NCBI GenBank assembly: GCA_026260175.1
Contig: JAKCWW010000403.1
Location: 51,343-115,342 of the forward strand
From: Reticulitermes lucifugus
Lineage: Eukaryota > Arthropoda > Insecta > Blattodea > Rhinotermitidae
Length of the DNA: 64,000 nucleotides
Direction of reading: 5' to 3'
The translations under genes and the position numbers were made by a program. The notes under the pieces are model-generated. The model worked only from the letters and a program-made list of their open reading frames with translations, made no database searches and was not told the DNA's origin. Shown here piece by piece: positions 62,101 through 63,524 of this stretch (position 1 is the stretch's first letter; every line of letters begins with the position of its first letter).

Positions 62101-62134
62101 TCAGGAAGACACTTTCCACCACTATGTGGTTCAC
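3282..62134 (-). CDS. trol: Perlecan (basement-membrane heparan sulfate proteoglycan core protein), 31 exons, 5' partial
   Basis: Secreted basement-membrane proteoglycan core. In the family it organises laminin, nidogen and collagen IV networks and tunes growth-factor signalling. Exons on the minus strand, in transcript order, give LDLa x4, Ig, linker, LDLa x3, Ig, [laminin EGF - laminin IV - laminin EGF] three times, Ig. The three laminin IV modules carry the SYGGYL/SYGGNL signature, and LDLa plus laminin IV plus Ig in this order is diagnostic of perlecan. All 31 exon borders have AG acceptors and GT donors with matching phases, so one reading frame of about 1,680 codons runs through. The first exon seen starts in phase 1, so signal peptide, domain I and the promoter are beyond 64000. 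The Ig array and LamG/EGF C-terminus expected of full-length perlecan are not in the window. Exon borders are my reading of consensus splice sites, not transcript-supported. Confidence 0.94.
5411..5600 (-). mobile_element. tRNA-derived SINE, interrupted by gap
   Basis: Read on the minus strand, the right end (about 5600 down to 5535) gives GTCGACCTCGGTGGACTAGT followed by GGTTAGCGTGCTCGCCACTG, an A-box-like tRNA head, then GGTTCACGGGTTC like a B box. The left end carries an ATA-type tail (5411-5430). The middle is unknown sequence. Confidence 0.65.
5485..5534. other. Assembly gap (50 N)
   Basis: Fifty N inside the SINE; translations across it are meaningless. Confidence 1.
6039..6210 (-). 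CDS. trol: perlecan e30: last laminin EGF repeats
   Basis: 172 nt, phase 0 to 1. [28 protein letters not shown] and [13 protein letters not shown]: end of the perlecan domain III EGF series. Acceptor ATTTCAG, donor GTAAGT at 6033-6038. Confidence 0.93.
6211..9474. other. Intron e29-e30
   Basis: 3.3 kb, AT-rich. Contains the intact hammerhead motif 6451-6493 and a short GT/CA patch near 7255-7300. ORFs at 7105-9340 on both strands lack domain content. Confidence 0.8.
6451..6493 (-). ncRNA. Hammerhead ribozyme motif, type I, core intact
   Basis: Minus strand, 5' to 3': helix I arm AACCC, core CUGAUGA, unpaired U, helix II (GG...CC and GC...GC around a UAUU loop), GAA, mini helix III ACAUGU, cleavage nucleotide A (position 6456), helix I return arm GGGUU. 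The two helix I arms are perfectly complementary. Helix III is only two base pairs, the minimal form known from Penelope-like elements. All invariant core bases are present. Confidence 0.72.
9475..9741 (-). CDS. trol: perlecan e29: end of third laminin IV module and EGF
   Basis: 267 nt, phase 0-0. [16 protein letters not shown], helix [20 protein letters not shown], then [15 protein letters not shown]. Acceptor TTTCAG at 9742-9743, donor GTATGC at 9469-9474. Confidence 0.94.
9742..10270. other. Intron e28-e29
   Basis: 0.53 kb, nothing recognised. Confidence 0.8.
10271..10423 (-). CDS. trol: perlecan e28: third laminin IV module, part 3
   Basis: 153 nt, phase 0-0. [19 protein letters not shown] is the SYGG signature with an N-glycosylation sequon; then [19 protein letters not shown]. 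Acceptor TTTCAG, donor GTTAGT at 10265-10270. Confidence 0.93.
10424..11117. other. Intron e27-e28
   Basis: 0.69 kb. Contains the decayed hammerhead pair at 10541-10705; the rest is unremarkable. Confidence 0.8.
10541..10705. repeat. Inverted repeat with two decayed hammerhead motifs
   Basis: Plus strand 10662-10699 reads CC-CUGAUGA-U-GGU...ACC-GUAAC-GUGU, a hammerhead with the second base of GAA changed to U. The opposite strand at 10541-10590 reads CUGGAUGG...GUUA...UAAC-U-GAAACAUGU. GGAGGCATACAA near 10581 and its complement near 10655 form the inverted repeat. Confidence 0.4.
11118..11247 (-). CDS. trol: perlecan e27: third laminin IV module, part 2
   Basis: 130 nt, phase 2 to 0. [18 protein letters not shown] then [16 protein letters not shown], equivalent to the [10 protein letters not shown] region of module 2. 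Acceptor GATTTTCAG, donor GTTAGT at 11112-11117. No start codon; found by splice logic. Confidence 0.88.
11248..11851. other. Intron e26-e27
   Basis: 0.6 kb, nothing recognised. The plus-strand ORF 11450-11677 has no domain. Confidence 0.8.
11852..12042 (-). CDS. trol: perlecan e26: laminin EGF and start of third laminin IV module
   Basis: 191 nt, phase 0 to 2. [20 protein letters not shown], then [13 protein letters not shown] (same split EGF motif as e13 and e21) and the module start AHGFTLTD. Acceptor ATTCCAG, donor GTATGC. Confidence 0.94.
12043..12874. other. Intron e25-e26
   Basis: 0.83 kb, about a third of it the minisatellite 12286-12572. Confidence 0.8.
12286..12572. repeat. Degenerate minisatellite, about 33-bp unit, about nine copies
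   Basis: Diverged tandem units resembling TAACCTCTAACTGGACAAAA followed by CTGACAGATACTA. Because the unit is a multiple of three, both strands show long open frames with an 11-residue periodicity (minus strand FVQLEV..., 12235-12480). These frames are most likely not coding. Confidence 0.75.
12875..13054 (-). CDS. trol: perlecan e25: laminin EGF repeats
   Basis: 180 nt, phase 0-0. [20 protein letters not shown], then a loop and [13 protein letters not shown] to CICK. Acceptor GTTCCAG, donor GTTAGT at 12869-12874. Confidence 0.93.
13055..13925. other. Intron e24-e25
   Basis: 0.87 kb. A Lys/Glu-rich plus-strand ORF (13040-13369) overlaps e25 antisense and has no recognisable domain. Nothing else. 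Confidence 0.75.
13926..14151 (-). CDS. trol: perlecan e24: end of laminin IV 2 and laminin EGF repeats
   Basis: 226 nt, phase 2 to 0. [16 protein letters not shown] closes module 2. [20 protein letters not shown] and [18 protein letters not shown] are laminin-EGF sequence. Acceptor TTTTCAG at 14152-14153, donor GTATGT at 13920-13925. Confidence 0.94.
14152..15205. other. Intron e23-e24
   Basis: 1.05 kb, nothing recognised. Confidence 0.8.
15206..15408 (-). CDS. trol: perlecan e23: second laminin IV module, part 3
   Basis: 203 nt, phase 0 to 2. [17 protein letters not shown], then EQYWQRHDG and the helix [20 protein letters not shown], matching e16 and e29 position for position. Donor GTGAGT at 15200-15205. 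Confidence 0.94.
15409..16421. other. Intron e22-e23
   Basis: 1.0 kb, nothing recognised. Confidence 0.8.
16422..16565 (-). CDS. trol: perlecan e22: second laminin IV module, part 2
   Basis: 144 nt, phase 0-0. [20 protein letters not shown] then [20 protein letters not shown] signature again. Contains N-glycosylation sequon NYT. Acceptor TTTAG, donor GTAAGT at 16416-16421. Confidence 0.95.
16566..17811. other. Intron e21-e22
   Basis: 1.25 kb; the central part is a LINE 3' remnant (17275-17480 and probably further). Confidence 0.75.
17275..17480 (-). mobile_element. LINE 3' end remnant
   Basis: Minus-strand translation with stops reads [20 protein letters not shown] then [14 protein letters not shown] and RTLLQGV. 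This resembles the C-terminal tail frequent in insect non-LTR retrotransposons (GVDWI.LAQDR..WRALVN followed by VMNLRVP and RTLLHGVS). Heavily decayed. Confidence 0.6.
17812..18099 (-). CDS. trol: perlecan e21: laminin EGF and start of second laminin IV module
   Basis: 288 nt, phase 0-0, the second-longest exon after e31. [16 protein letters not shown] completes the EGF repeat; [14 protein letters not shown] is the split EGF before a laminin IV module; [17 protein letters not shown] starts the module. Acceptor ATCCAG, donor GTAAGT at 17806-17811. Confidence 0.94.
18494..18676. repeat. Fold-back repeat, GAAGG/CCUUC family
   Basis: Palindromic element. The plus-strand right half reads CCUGAAGA-U-GAAGG, loop, CCUUC-AACAUGUUGG, i.e. 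a hammerhead layout whose GAA has been lost. The left half is the diverged complement. Related copies: 41200-41420, 62881-63048, half copies near 18280-18365, 21105-21252, 26060-26360, 34950-35075 and 51220-51320. Confidence 0.55.
19715..19757 (-). repeat. Decayed hammerhead-like motif
   Basis: Minus strand: GUGC-CUGAUGA-C, a weak helix II region ending GCC, then AAAGC where GAAAC would be. Core partly lost. Confidence 0.3.
20188..20228 (-). ncRNA. Hammerhead motif, first core base changed
   Basis: Minus strand: helix I arm UAGGC, core AUGAUGA (C3 to A), UG, stem GCUC-UUU-GAGC, U, GAA, helix III ACCGGU, cleavage base A, return arm GCCUA. Helix I is five perfect pairs. The C3 change should reduce or abolish cleavage. 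Confidence 0.6.
20304..20344 (+). ncRNA. Hammerhead ribozyme motif, type I, core intact
   Basis: Plus strand: helix I arm UAGGC, core CUGAUGA, UG, helix II GCUC-UUU-GAGC, U, GAA, helix III ACUGGU, cleavage base A (20339), return arm GCCUG (four pairs plus a G-U). Relative to its partner copy, the helix I and III changes preserve pairing. Confidence 0.72.
20565..20632 (-). CDS. trol: perlecan e20: short laminin EGF exon
   Basis: 68 nt, phase 1 to 0. [19 protein letters not shown] followed by ACK: the first half of a laminin-EGF repeat completed by e21. Acceptor CTTGCAG, donor GTGAGT at 20559-20564. Confidence 0.9.
20633..21491. other. Intron e19-e20
   Basis: 0.86 kb. Holds a GAT microsatellite (20921-20954) and a half copy of the GAAGG/CCUUC fold-back family (21105-21252). 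Confidence 0.75.
20921..20954. repeat. (GAT)n microsatellite
   Basis: About ten GAT units with one interruption. Confidence 0.95.
21492..21631 (-). CDS. trol: perlecan e19: laminin EGF repeat
   Basis: 140 nt, phase 2 to 1. [20 protein letters not shown], then [18 protein letters not shown], classic laminin-EGF spacing (CDCPxGYxGxxCExC). Donor GTAGCA is weak but the frame requires it. Confidence 0.92.
21632..22806. other. Intron e18-e19
   Basis: 1.2 kb, includes a mariner-like coding fragment near 21940-22110. The following plus-strand ORF (22112-22327) shows no domain. Confidence 0.7.
21940..22110 (+). mobile_element. Mariner-type transposase N-terminal fragment
   Basis: Plus-strand translation contains [17 protein letters not shown] then stop-interrupted sequence [17 protein letters not shown]. 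The first part resembles the helix-turn-helix start of mariner/SETMAR-type transposases (ATETYEMLxQVYGE). Short and decayed. Confidence 0.42.
22807..22958 (-). CDS. trol: perlecan e18: laminin EGF repeat
   Basis: 152 nt, phase 0 to 2. [18 protein letters not shown] then a Cys-rich stretch ending [13 protein letters not shown]. The loop between is longer than in neighbouring repeats. Donor GTGAGT at 22801-22806. Confidence 0.93.
23117..23264 (-). CDS. trol: perlecan e17: end of laminin IV 1, start of laminin EGF
   Basis: 148 nt, phase 2 to 0. [20 protein letters not shown] closes laminin IV module 1. [16 protein letters not shown] is a laminin-EGF segment. Donor GTCAGT at 23111-23116. Confidence 0.93.
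23265..24797. other. Intron e16-e17
   Basis: 1.5 kb, low complexity AT sequence and a C9 run near 24676. The plus-strand ORF 24425-24787 (Leu-rich start) has no supporting evidence. Confidence 0.75.
24798..25003 (-). CDS. trol: perlecan e16: first laminin IV module, part 3
   Basis: 206 nt, phase 0 to 2. [13 protein letters not shown] and [12 protein letters not shown] are followed by the closing helix [15 protein letters not shown]. Acceptor AACAG, donor AG|GTGGGT at 24792-24797. Confidence 0.93.
25004..26756. other. Intron e15-e16
   Basis: 1.75 kb. LINE reverse transcriptase remnant at 25370-25740; fold-back family fragments at about 26060-26360. Confidence 0.75.
25370..25740 (+). mobile_element. 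LINE reverse transcriptase C-terminal remnant
   Basis: Plus strand, across frames: [46 protein letters not shown] then [14 protein letters not shown]. This matches the order of landmarks at the end of many insect LINE RTs (YGAEIW, FLRxI, RWYGHVxRM, RIPKxVxxWKPxGxRxRGRP). Frameshifted and inactive. Confidence 0.6.
26757..26918 (-). CDS. trol: perlecan e15: first laminin IV module, part 2
   Basis: 162 nt, phase 0-0. Contains [20 protein letters not shown], the family's SYGGYL signature, then KYTVRHE and APDVILS. Acceptor CTGTAG, donor GTAAGT at 26751-26756. Confidence 0.95.
26919..27699. other. Intron e14-e15
   Basis: 0.78 kb, nothing recognised. Confidence 0.8.
27700..27834 (-). CDS. trol: perlecan e14: first laminin IV module, part 1
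   Basis: 135 nt, phase 0-0. [20 protein letters not shown] and following residues form the lead of a laminin IV (laminin B) module. Acceptor with clear pyrimidine tract (TTTTGTTTTCAG), donor GTAAGT at 27694-27699. Confidence 0.9.
27835..28756. other. Intron e13-e14
   Basis: 0.92 kb; contains MITE copy 1 (28160-28389), otherwise unremarkable. Confidence 0.8.
28160..28389 (+). mobile_element. piggyBac-type MITE, copy 1 (5' end lost)
   Basis: Begins inside the unit at GGTATTTAAATTTTAGCACA and ends AAAAGGTTAA. Shares GAAATAAA...TTTTGTGGAAAATAAA and CATGTCTTAAAAA-like segments with copies 2-4, same orientation. Confidence 0.7.
28757..28969 (-). CDS. trol: perlecan e13: end of second Ig domain, start of laminin EGF module
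   Basis: 213 nt, phase 0-0. [17 protein letters not shown] is the Ig strand F-G region. It passes into VCRPGYFNS and then [13 protein letters not shown], the split laminin-EGF that precedes a laminin IV module. Acceptor TTGCCAG, donor CAG|GTAATT. Confidence 0.93.
29047..29291 (+). mobile_element. piggyBac-type MITE, copy 2
   Basis: Starts TCAACCTTTATCTGATCAGG and ends AAAGGTTACA: both termini are slightly mutated forms of the TTAACCTTTAAATGACTG / AAGGTTAA ends in copy 3. Confidence 0.7.
29624..29659. repeat. (AT)n microsatellite
   Basis: Uninterrupted AT dinucleotides. Confidence 0.98.
29776..30017 (+). mobile_element. piggyBac-type MITE, copy 3 (best preserved)
   Basis: 242 bp, TTAACCTTTAAATGACTG at the left and CAAGGTTAA at the right, so the termini are short inverted repeats bounded by TTAA. 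TTAA target sites with CCTTT-like termini are typical of piggyBac-derived MITEs. Confidence 0.75.
30540..30733 (-). CDS. trol: perlecan e12: second Ig domain, N-terminal half
   Basis: 194 nt, phase 1 to 0. [11 protein letters not shown] leads into an Ig domain: [20 protein letters not shown] holds the first Cys and the core Trp, ending GTLNCPDIQ at the donor CAG|GTACTC. Same intron position and phase as e6, so the two Ig domains share gene structure. Confidence 0.94.
31040..31250 (-). mobile_element. SINE, family shared with 57540-57715
   Basis: On the minus strand, GGGGTTCCAAACCC (B-box-like) is followed by TCTCTTCTCCA, CCATCCAGAC, GGGCCCA and CAATGGGTACCAG in the same order and spacing as the 57.6-kb copy. 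tRNA-derived SINE is the likeliest class. Confidence 0.65.
32051..32374 (+). mobile_element. piggyBac-type MITE, copy 4 (longer)
   Basis: 324 bp from TTAACCTTTAAATGACTGGC to CAAAGGTTAA. The core matches copies 1-3, with extra sequence before the right end. Confidence 0.7.
32863..32979 (-). CDS. trol: perlecan e11: LDLa repeat 7
   Basis: 117 nt, phase 1-1. Compact LDLa repeat from [10 protein letters not shown] to [10 protein letters not shown], all six Cys and acidic ligands present. Acceptor CACAG, donor GTAAGT at 32857-32862. Confidence 0.93.
33138..33467. mobile_element. Non-autonomous hAT transposon (MITE)
   Basis: 330 bp. Perfect 16-bp terminal inverted repeats CAGGGGTGGCCAAACT. Flanked by an exact 8-bp target duplication CTTTAGAC (33130-33137 and 33468-33475). 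The eight-base duplication and CAGGGG ends are hAT hallmarks. GAGCCGC motifs recur just inside both ends. No ORF. Confidence 0.92.
34661..34687. repeat. (ACAAC)n microsatellite
   Basis: About five pentamer units close to the donor of e10. Confidence 0.95.
34716..34847 (-). CDS. trol: perlecan e10: LDLa repeat 6
   Basis: 132 nt, phase 1-1. [12 protein letters not shown] begins an LDLa repeat ending [10 protein letters not shown], with an ATNPP tail. Acceptor TTTGTAG, donor GTATGG at 34710-34715. Confidence 0.92.
34848..36142. other. Intron e9-e10
   Basis: 1.3 kb. Half copy of the fold-back family at about 34950-35075 (GAGGTTCTCACAGTGG start). Nothing else. Confidence 0.75.
36143..36280 (-). 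CDS. trol: perlecan e9: linker + LDLa repeat 5
   Basis: 138 nt, phase 1-1. Short KPQPTRPPT linker, then a six-Cys LDLa repeat ending [10 protein letters not shown]. Acceptor TTGCAG, donor GTGAGT at 36137-36142. Confidence 0.93.
38041..38235. repeat. Compound microsatellite (AT)n-(TC)n-(AC)n around a gap
   Basis: AT repeat on both sides of the N run, then TC at 38183-38206 and AC at 38211-38235. The repeat is the likely cause of the gap. Open frames here are artefacts. Confidence 0.95.
38055..38130. other. Assembly gap (76 N)
   Basis: N run inside the AT repeat. Confidence 1.
39590..39725 (-). mobile_element. Mariner-type transposase fragment, minus strand
   Basis: Minus translation reads [20 protein letters not shown] then FGPLK, stop, RLGGHRF. 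This is the catalytic-end motif of mariner transposases ([16 protein letters not shown], then GGxRF). The final catalytic aspartates lie in DLAPSD. Confidence 0.75.
39726..39990 (+). mobile_element. Mariner-type transposase fragment, plus strand
   Basis: Plus translation [49 protein letters not shown]: the same region as the neighbouring minus fragment and on to the transposase C-terminus. Decayed. Confidence 0.75.
40259..40381 (-). CDS. trol: perlecan e8: Tyr/Pro-rich linker exon (possible cassette)
   Basis: 123 nt, phase 1-1, so it can be included or skipped without changing frame. Encodes a non-modular segment rich in Tyr, Pro and Ser (includes [18 protein letters not shown] then VYGPG). 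The acceptor is strong (pyrimidine tract then ATGCAG at 40382-40387) and the donor is CAG|GTACAG. I recognise no domain. It lies between the first Ig and LDLa repeat 5. Could be an alternatively spliced linker; weaker than the domain-bearing exons because homology does not confirm it. Confidence 0.65.
40750..40815. repeat. Tandem duplication, 32-bp unit x2
   Basis: Two near-identical copies of TTGCTCACAGCCCCAGTCCT followed by CATTTCTCT, head to tail. Confidence 0.95.
41200..41420. repeat. Fold-back repeat, GAAGG/CCUUC family
   Basis: Plus-strand right half CUGAAAAUGAAGG, loop, CCUUCAAAAU; minus-strand centre reads CCCUGAAGA-C-GAAACAC at 41309-41328, a hammerhead core with helix II missing. 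Confidence 0.5.
41544..41637 (-). CDS. trol: perlecan e7: first Ig domain, C-terminal half
   Basis: 94 nt, phase 0 to 1. Encodes [19 protein letters not shown], the strand F motif (Y-x-C) with the second Ig cysteine, then the G strand ending HLIVEP. Acceptor TTTAG at 41638-41639, donor GTGAGT at 41538-41543. Its frame joins e6 exactly. Confidence 0.92.
41638..42609. other. Intron e6-e7
   Basis: 0.97 kb, nothing recognised. Confidence 0.8.
42610..42743 (-). CDS. trol: perlecan e6: first Ig domain, N-terminal half
   Basis: 134 nt, phase 1 to 0. [11 protein letters not shown] carries the first Ig cysteine, followed by [18 protein letters not shown] and GRLEMPDIQ, the strand B-C-E pattern of an I-set Ig. 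Donor GTATAT right after CAG. The intron splits the domain before strand F, as in e12. Confidence 0.94.
44490..44738 (-). other. Unassigned Cys-rich open frame with splice-like borders
   Basis: Minus-strand frame open from 44769 to 44485. After a good pyrimidine tract and AG it begins [10 protein letters not shown], continues [15 protein letters not shown] then [13 protein letters not shown], with a GTGAGG donor candidate after RTFE. That form is phase 0-0 and cannot join e5 to e6 (both phase 1). A 1-1 version (44490-44669) exists but has a poor acceptor and would break the Ig strand. I recognise no family. It could be a nested gene exon, a transposon fragment or chance. Confidence 0.3.
46490..46745 (+). 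mobile_element. piggyBac transposase C-terminal remnant
   Basis: Two overlapping plus frames joined by a frameshift: [17 protein letters not shown], then [20 protein letters not shown] followed by YHT. This is the Cys-rich zinc-ribbon end of piggyBac-derived transposases (CxVC...ETRxxCxxCxxxLCxxPCFExYHT). Confidence 0.75.
47231..47250 (+). repeat. Putative piggyBac right terminus
   Basis: GTTTGGCTGTAAAGGGTTAA, ending in TTAA, 0.5 kb after the transposase remnant and in the expected orientation. No left end was found. Confidence 0.35.
48065..48275 (-). repeat. Two decayed hammerhead-like motifs
   Basis: Minus strand 48065-48108: CUGAAGA-CU-GAGGC loop GCCUC-U-GAAACAUUU, good helix II but mismatched helix III. 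Minus strand about 48230-48275: CUGAUGA, then stem GUCA...UGAC, U-GAAAG. A small palindrome at about 48145-48190 lies between. Confidence 0.38.
49177..49236 (-). CDS. trol: perlecan e5: lead-in strand of first Ig domain
   Basis: 60 nt, phase 1-1, a short exon. Encodes [19 protein letters not shown], which runs directly into REVVFQC of e6 as the first strands of an I-set Ig domain. Acceptor TTTTCCCAG; donor GTAAGTAC at 49171-49176. Recognised from splice sites, phase and the LKTYPEDQ motif. Confidence 0.85.
49640..49911. mobile_element. Possible hAT-like remnant
   Basis: Right end AAAAAACATTGGGAATCACTG is the complement of a typical hAT terminus (CAGTGATTCCCAATG). A left end CAGTGTATTCTG matches only partly and no target duplication is visible. 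Confidence 0.3.
50690..50790. repeat. Decayed hammerhead pair on opposite strands
   Basis: Plus strand 50747-50781: CCAAUGA-G-GGCC loop GGCC-UAAACAUGU, a hammerhead with three core changes. Minus strand about 50692-50720: CUGAGGU...GAAACAUCG. Likely another inverted-repeat element of the same class. Confidence 0.35.
51935..52057 (-). CDS. trol: perlecan e4: LDLa repeat 4
   Basis: 123 nt, phase 1-1. Acidic lead (EEEEKA) then an LDLa repeat with six Cys. Between the fifth Cys and SDE it reads CPLDPSDE, one residue longer than the usual CxDxSDE spacing, so calcium binding may be altered. Donor GTAAGT at 51929-51934. The acceptor could be either of two nearby AGs that keep phase 1; I chose the first. 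Confidence 0.9.
52715..52758 (-). ncRNA. Hammerhead motif, helix III closing base changed
   Basis: Minus strand: AACCC, CUGAAGA (position 7 is free in the family), U, helix II GGUCAG-GUAC-CUGACC, GAA, ACAUGC (U to C at the last base), cleavage base C, GGGUU. Helix I five perfect pairs, helix II six. Confidence 0.62.
53025..53067 (-). ncRNA. Hammerhead ribozyme motif, type I, core intact
   Basis: Minus strand: ACUCC, CUGAUGA, U, helix II GA-CCC / GGG-AUC with a bulged A, GAA, ACAUGU, cleavage base A (53030), GGAGU. Helix I five perfect pairs. Every invariant base is present. Confidence 0.74.
54433..54658. repeat. Near-perfect palindrome with a decayed hammerhead at its centre
   Basis: 226 bp. 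Left AATATTGTTTTACACCAACC matches the complement of the right end over about 95 bp with few mismatches. Plus strand 54543-54578 reads CUGAAGA-U-GGC loop GCC-GGAACAUAUGU. GAA is GGA, which should be inactive; helix I is weak. Confidence 0.8.
54680..54790 (-). mobile_element. tRNA-derived SINE fragment
   Basis: Minus strand: ACACGTGGTTTGTTGCTGGC (A-box-like), CTCTCACCACAGAGGCTCGG, then GGTTTAGTCCC (B-box-like). tRNA-type head with no intact tRNA fold. Confidence 0.5.
55560..55680 (+). mobile_element. Possible piggyBac zinc-ribbon remnant
   Basis: Plus translation [20 protein letters not shown], then CGIPFHPQT, stop, H. Spacing fits the Cys-rich end of piggyBac transposases, less well preserved than the 46.5-kb copy. 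Confidence 0.45.
56142..56297 (-). CDS. trol: perlecan e3: Pro/Thr linker + LDLa repeat 3
   Basis: 156 nt, phase 1-1. A Pro/Thr-rich linker ([13 protein letters not shown]) precedes a six-Cys LDLa repeat ending QDFSDETDC. Donor GTGAGT at 56136-56141. The linker resembles the mucin-like spacers seen between LDLa repeats of insect perlecans and is a plausible O-glycosylation site. Confidence 0.93.
57197..57307. repeat. (TACC)n / (CACC)n simple repeat
   Basis: About a dozen clean CCTA units, grading into CCCA and mixed pyrimidine-rich units. Confidence 0.95.
57540..57715 (-). mobile_element. SINE, family shared with 31040-31250
   Basis: Minus strand: CCGGGGTTTGAATCCCGGCA (B-box-like), CTCTTCTCCA, CGTCCAGACTGG, GGGCCCA, CAATGGGTACCAG. 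Same order as in the 31.1-kb copy. Confidence 0.68.
57846..57953 (-). CDS. trol: perlecan e2: LDLa repeat 2
   Basis: 108 nt, phase 1-1. Six-Cys LDLa repeat beginning GCSSSEFQC and ending HDGSDEEGC, with all acidic calcium ligands present. Strong donor GTGAGT at 57840-57845; acceptor ACAG at the high end. Confidence 0.93.
57954..61999. other. Intron e1-e2
   Basis: 4.0 kb. A decayed coding-like stretch at about 59070-60020; elsewhere AT-rich with nothing recognised. Confidence 0.75.
59070..60020 (-). pseudogene. Decayed intronless coding-like stretch, identity unresolved
   Basis: Several minus-strand frames look protein-like and follow each other with shifts: [20 protein letters not shown] (from about 60000), [13 protein letters not shown] (about 59700), then [20 protein letters not shown] with [20 protein letters not shown] (59425-59664). 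No splice-site structure links them. The DW...CDIV...LL...GFQYIVAxxxRN order loosely resembles the C-terminal half of FAM86/EEF2KMT-type lysine methyltransferases. That is a guess from shape only. A retrotransposed pseudogene or a transposase remnant are both possible. Confidence 0.35.
62000..62134 (-). CDS. trol: perlecan e1: LDLa repeat 1
   Basis: 135 nt, phase 1-1. One LDL-receptor class A repeat with six Cys and the calcium-cage ending DFSDEQNC. Acceptor AG at 62135-62136. The donor at 61998-61999 (GTTAGG) is weaker than its neighbours. This is the first exon visible; its phase-1 start shows that upstream exons lie outside the window. Confidence 0.9.
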
Positions 62135-62880
62135 CTACATTCAAATGTGAAGCAACATTCTTCATCCAGCCTACATGAAAACACAGCACTTGCCTAACAT
62201 CAAATAACACAGGGATACCAAAAATACATCACTTCAACGTGTCAAATGTTTGGCATTTATACCTTACTGCTCTACCAACTCTTAGTTGATCTGAGTAATA
62301 GAACATCCTGAAAGTACCCAACTCCTGCATAGGTCTGATTTATTTTCTGTAAATACAATACACGTGGTGCTTACTGAATTATATTCACTGAAATATAGAA
62401 CACGAAAAAGTTATATAAGCATATGGCAACAGATGGCAGAAACGGCTTCCTTAATAAATCATTTGTGACCAAATATAGTAAATAACAATTATAAGGATTA
62501 ATCAAATCAATGTTACAAGCAGCCTGAAGAACTACCTAAAAAAAACATTCTTAATGGTTCCCTGCCTCCCCCCTCCCTTCCCAAGACAGTGGTGGGATAA
62601 GGCACATTTAAACCACTGAAATAAGCTAAATCTGATGTATGTACCATCAAATTTCATCCCTTTCACACCAAAGACATTACAGGCACATAAACAAACTCCT
62701 TTAAATAAGAAAGATCTTGACACAAACTTTAAAATTTCTCTCAGTTTCTCACACATGAAATTTCACTTGCTGCTACATTCTGTTTAATGCATGTTCCACA
62801 GAACTTCCAGTGTAGAAGTTATAGCAGAAATTGTGAACTTCATAACAATGCAAACTCCTATTCACTCAAAGATACAGGTT

Positions 62881-63048
62881 TTCTGGCATGTGATGCTATG
62901 TCACCGGGCAAGGAGCTCCCGATGTTTTGAAGGACTGCAGCACCTTCTCCTTTAGAGCCATTCTTCTTGGACTGCTAACCATGAGGATGAAGGCACTATG
63001 GTCCTTTAAAACACCAGGATCTGCTCATCCAACAACACCATGCCAGAA
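62881..63048. repeat. Fold-back repeat, GAAGG/CCUUC family
   Basis: Starts TTCTGGCATG, ends CATGCCAGAA. The right half has UGAGGA-U-GAAGG, loop, CCUUUAAAAC; the left half is the diverged complement. Confidence 0.55.
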
Positions 63049-63375
63049 CCTCAAATCCTTCAACCTATTCGCTCTCTAAAAGTGAAACACAACAACCCAA
63101 TTATTTTAACTTCCAATACATTTTACAAAATGCAAGAGATTCAAATGAACATGGTACTCCAAGAGGTCCAACCTAAGTAGTGTACTTTTCTAAACTATCA
63201 TTAAACCACACATAAACTGAAAAATAATTCCTGAATACAAACTGATTCTGACAATACGGCCAGAAACACTTAATATTTCTGGACTTGACCATCTGGTGTC
63301 AAGGAACAGGCATGAGCTTAGTGTGTTGAATGGAACAGCCAAGAATGTGAAAACAACAACTTTACTACTTAACAA

Positions 63376-63423
63376 ATCAACTACATGTTTCGGCTACAGT
63401 TTTGTAACCAACATCAGGCTGAT
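63376..63423 (-). ncRNA. Hammerhead motif, one core base changed
   Basis: Minus strand: helix I arm AUCAGC, core CUGAUGU (last base A to U), U, helix II GGUUAC loop GUAGCC, GAA, ACAUGU, cleavage base A (63382), return arm GUUGAU. Helix I is six pairs including one G-U. Structure well kept, activity doubtful. Confidence 0.55.
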
Positions 63424-63524
63424 CCCAAGAATATAAAAAGGTGTGAATAACACAGTTGCAATACTGATCAGAGATCTTGGACCTTACAATGTGTTACATA
63501 ATGCACATAATATGTATATGGGGG

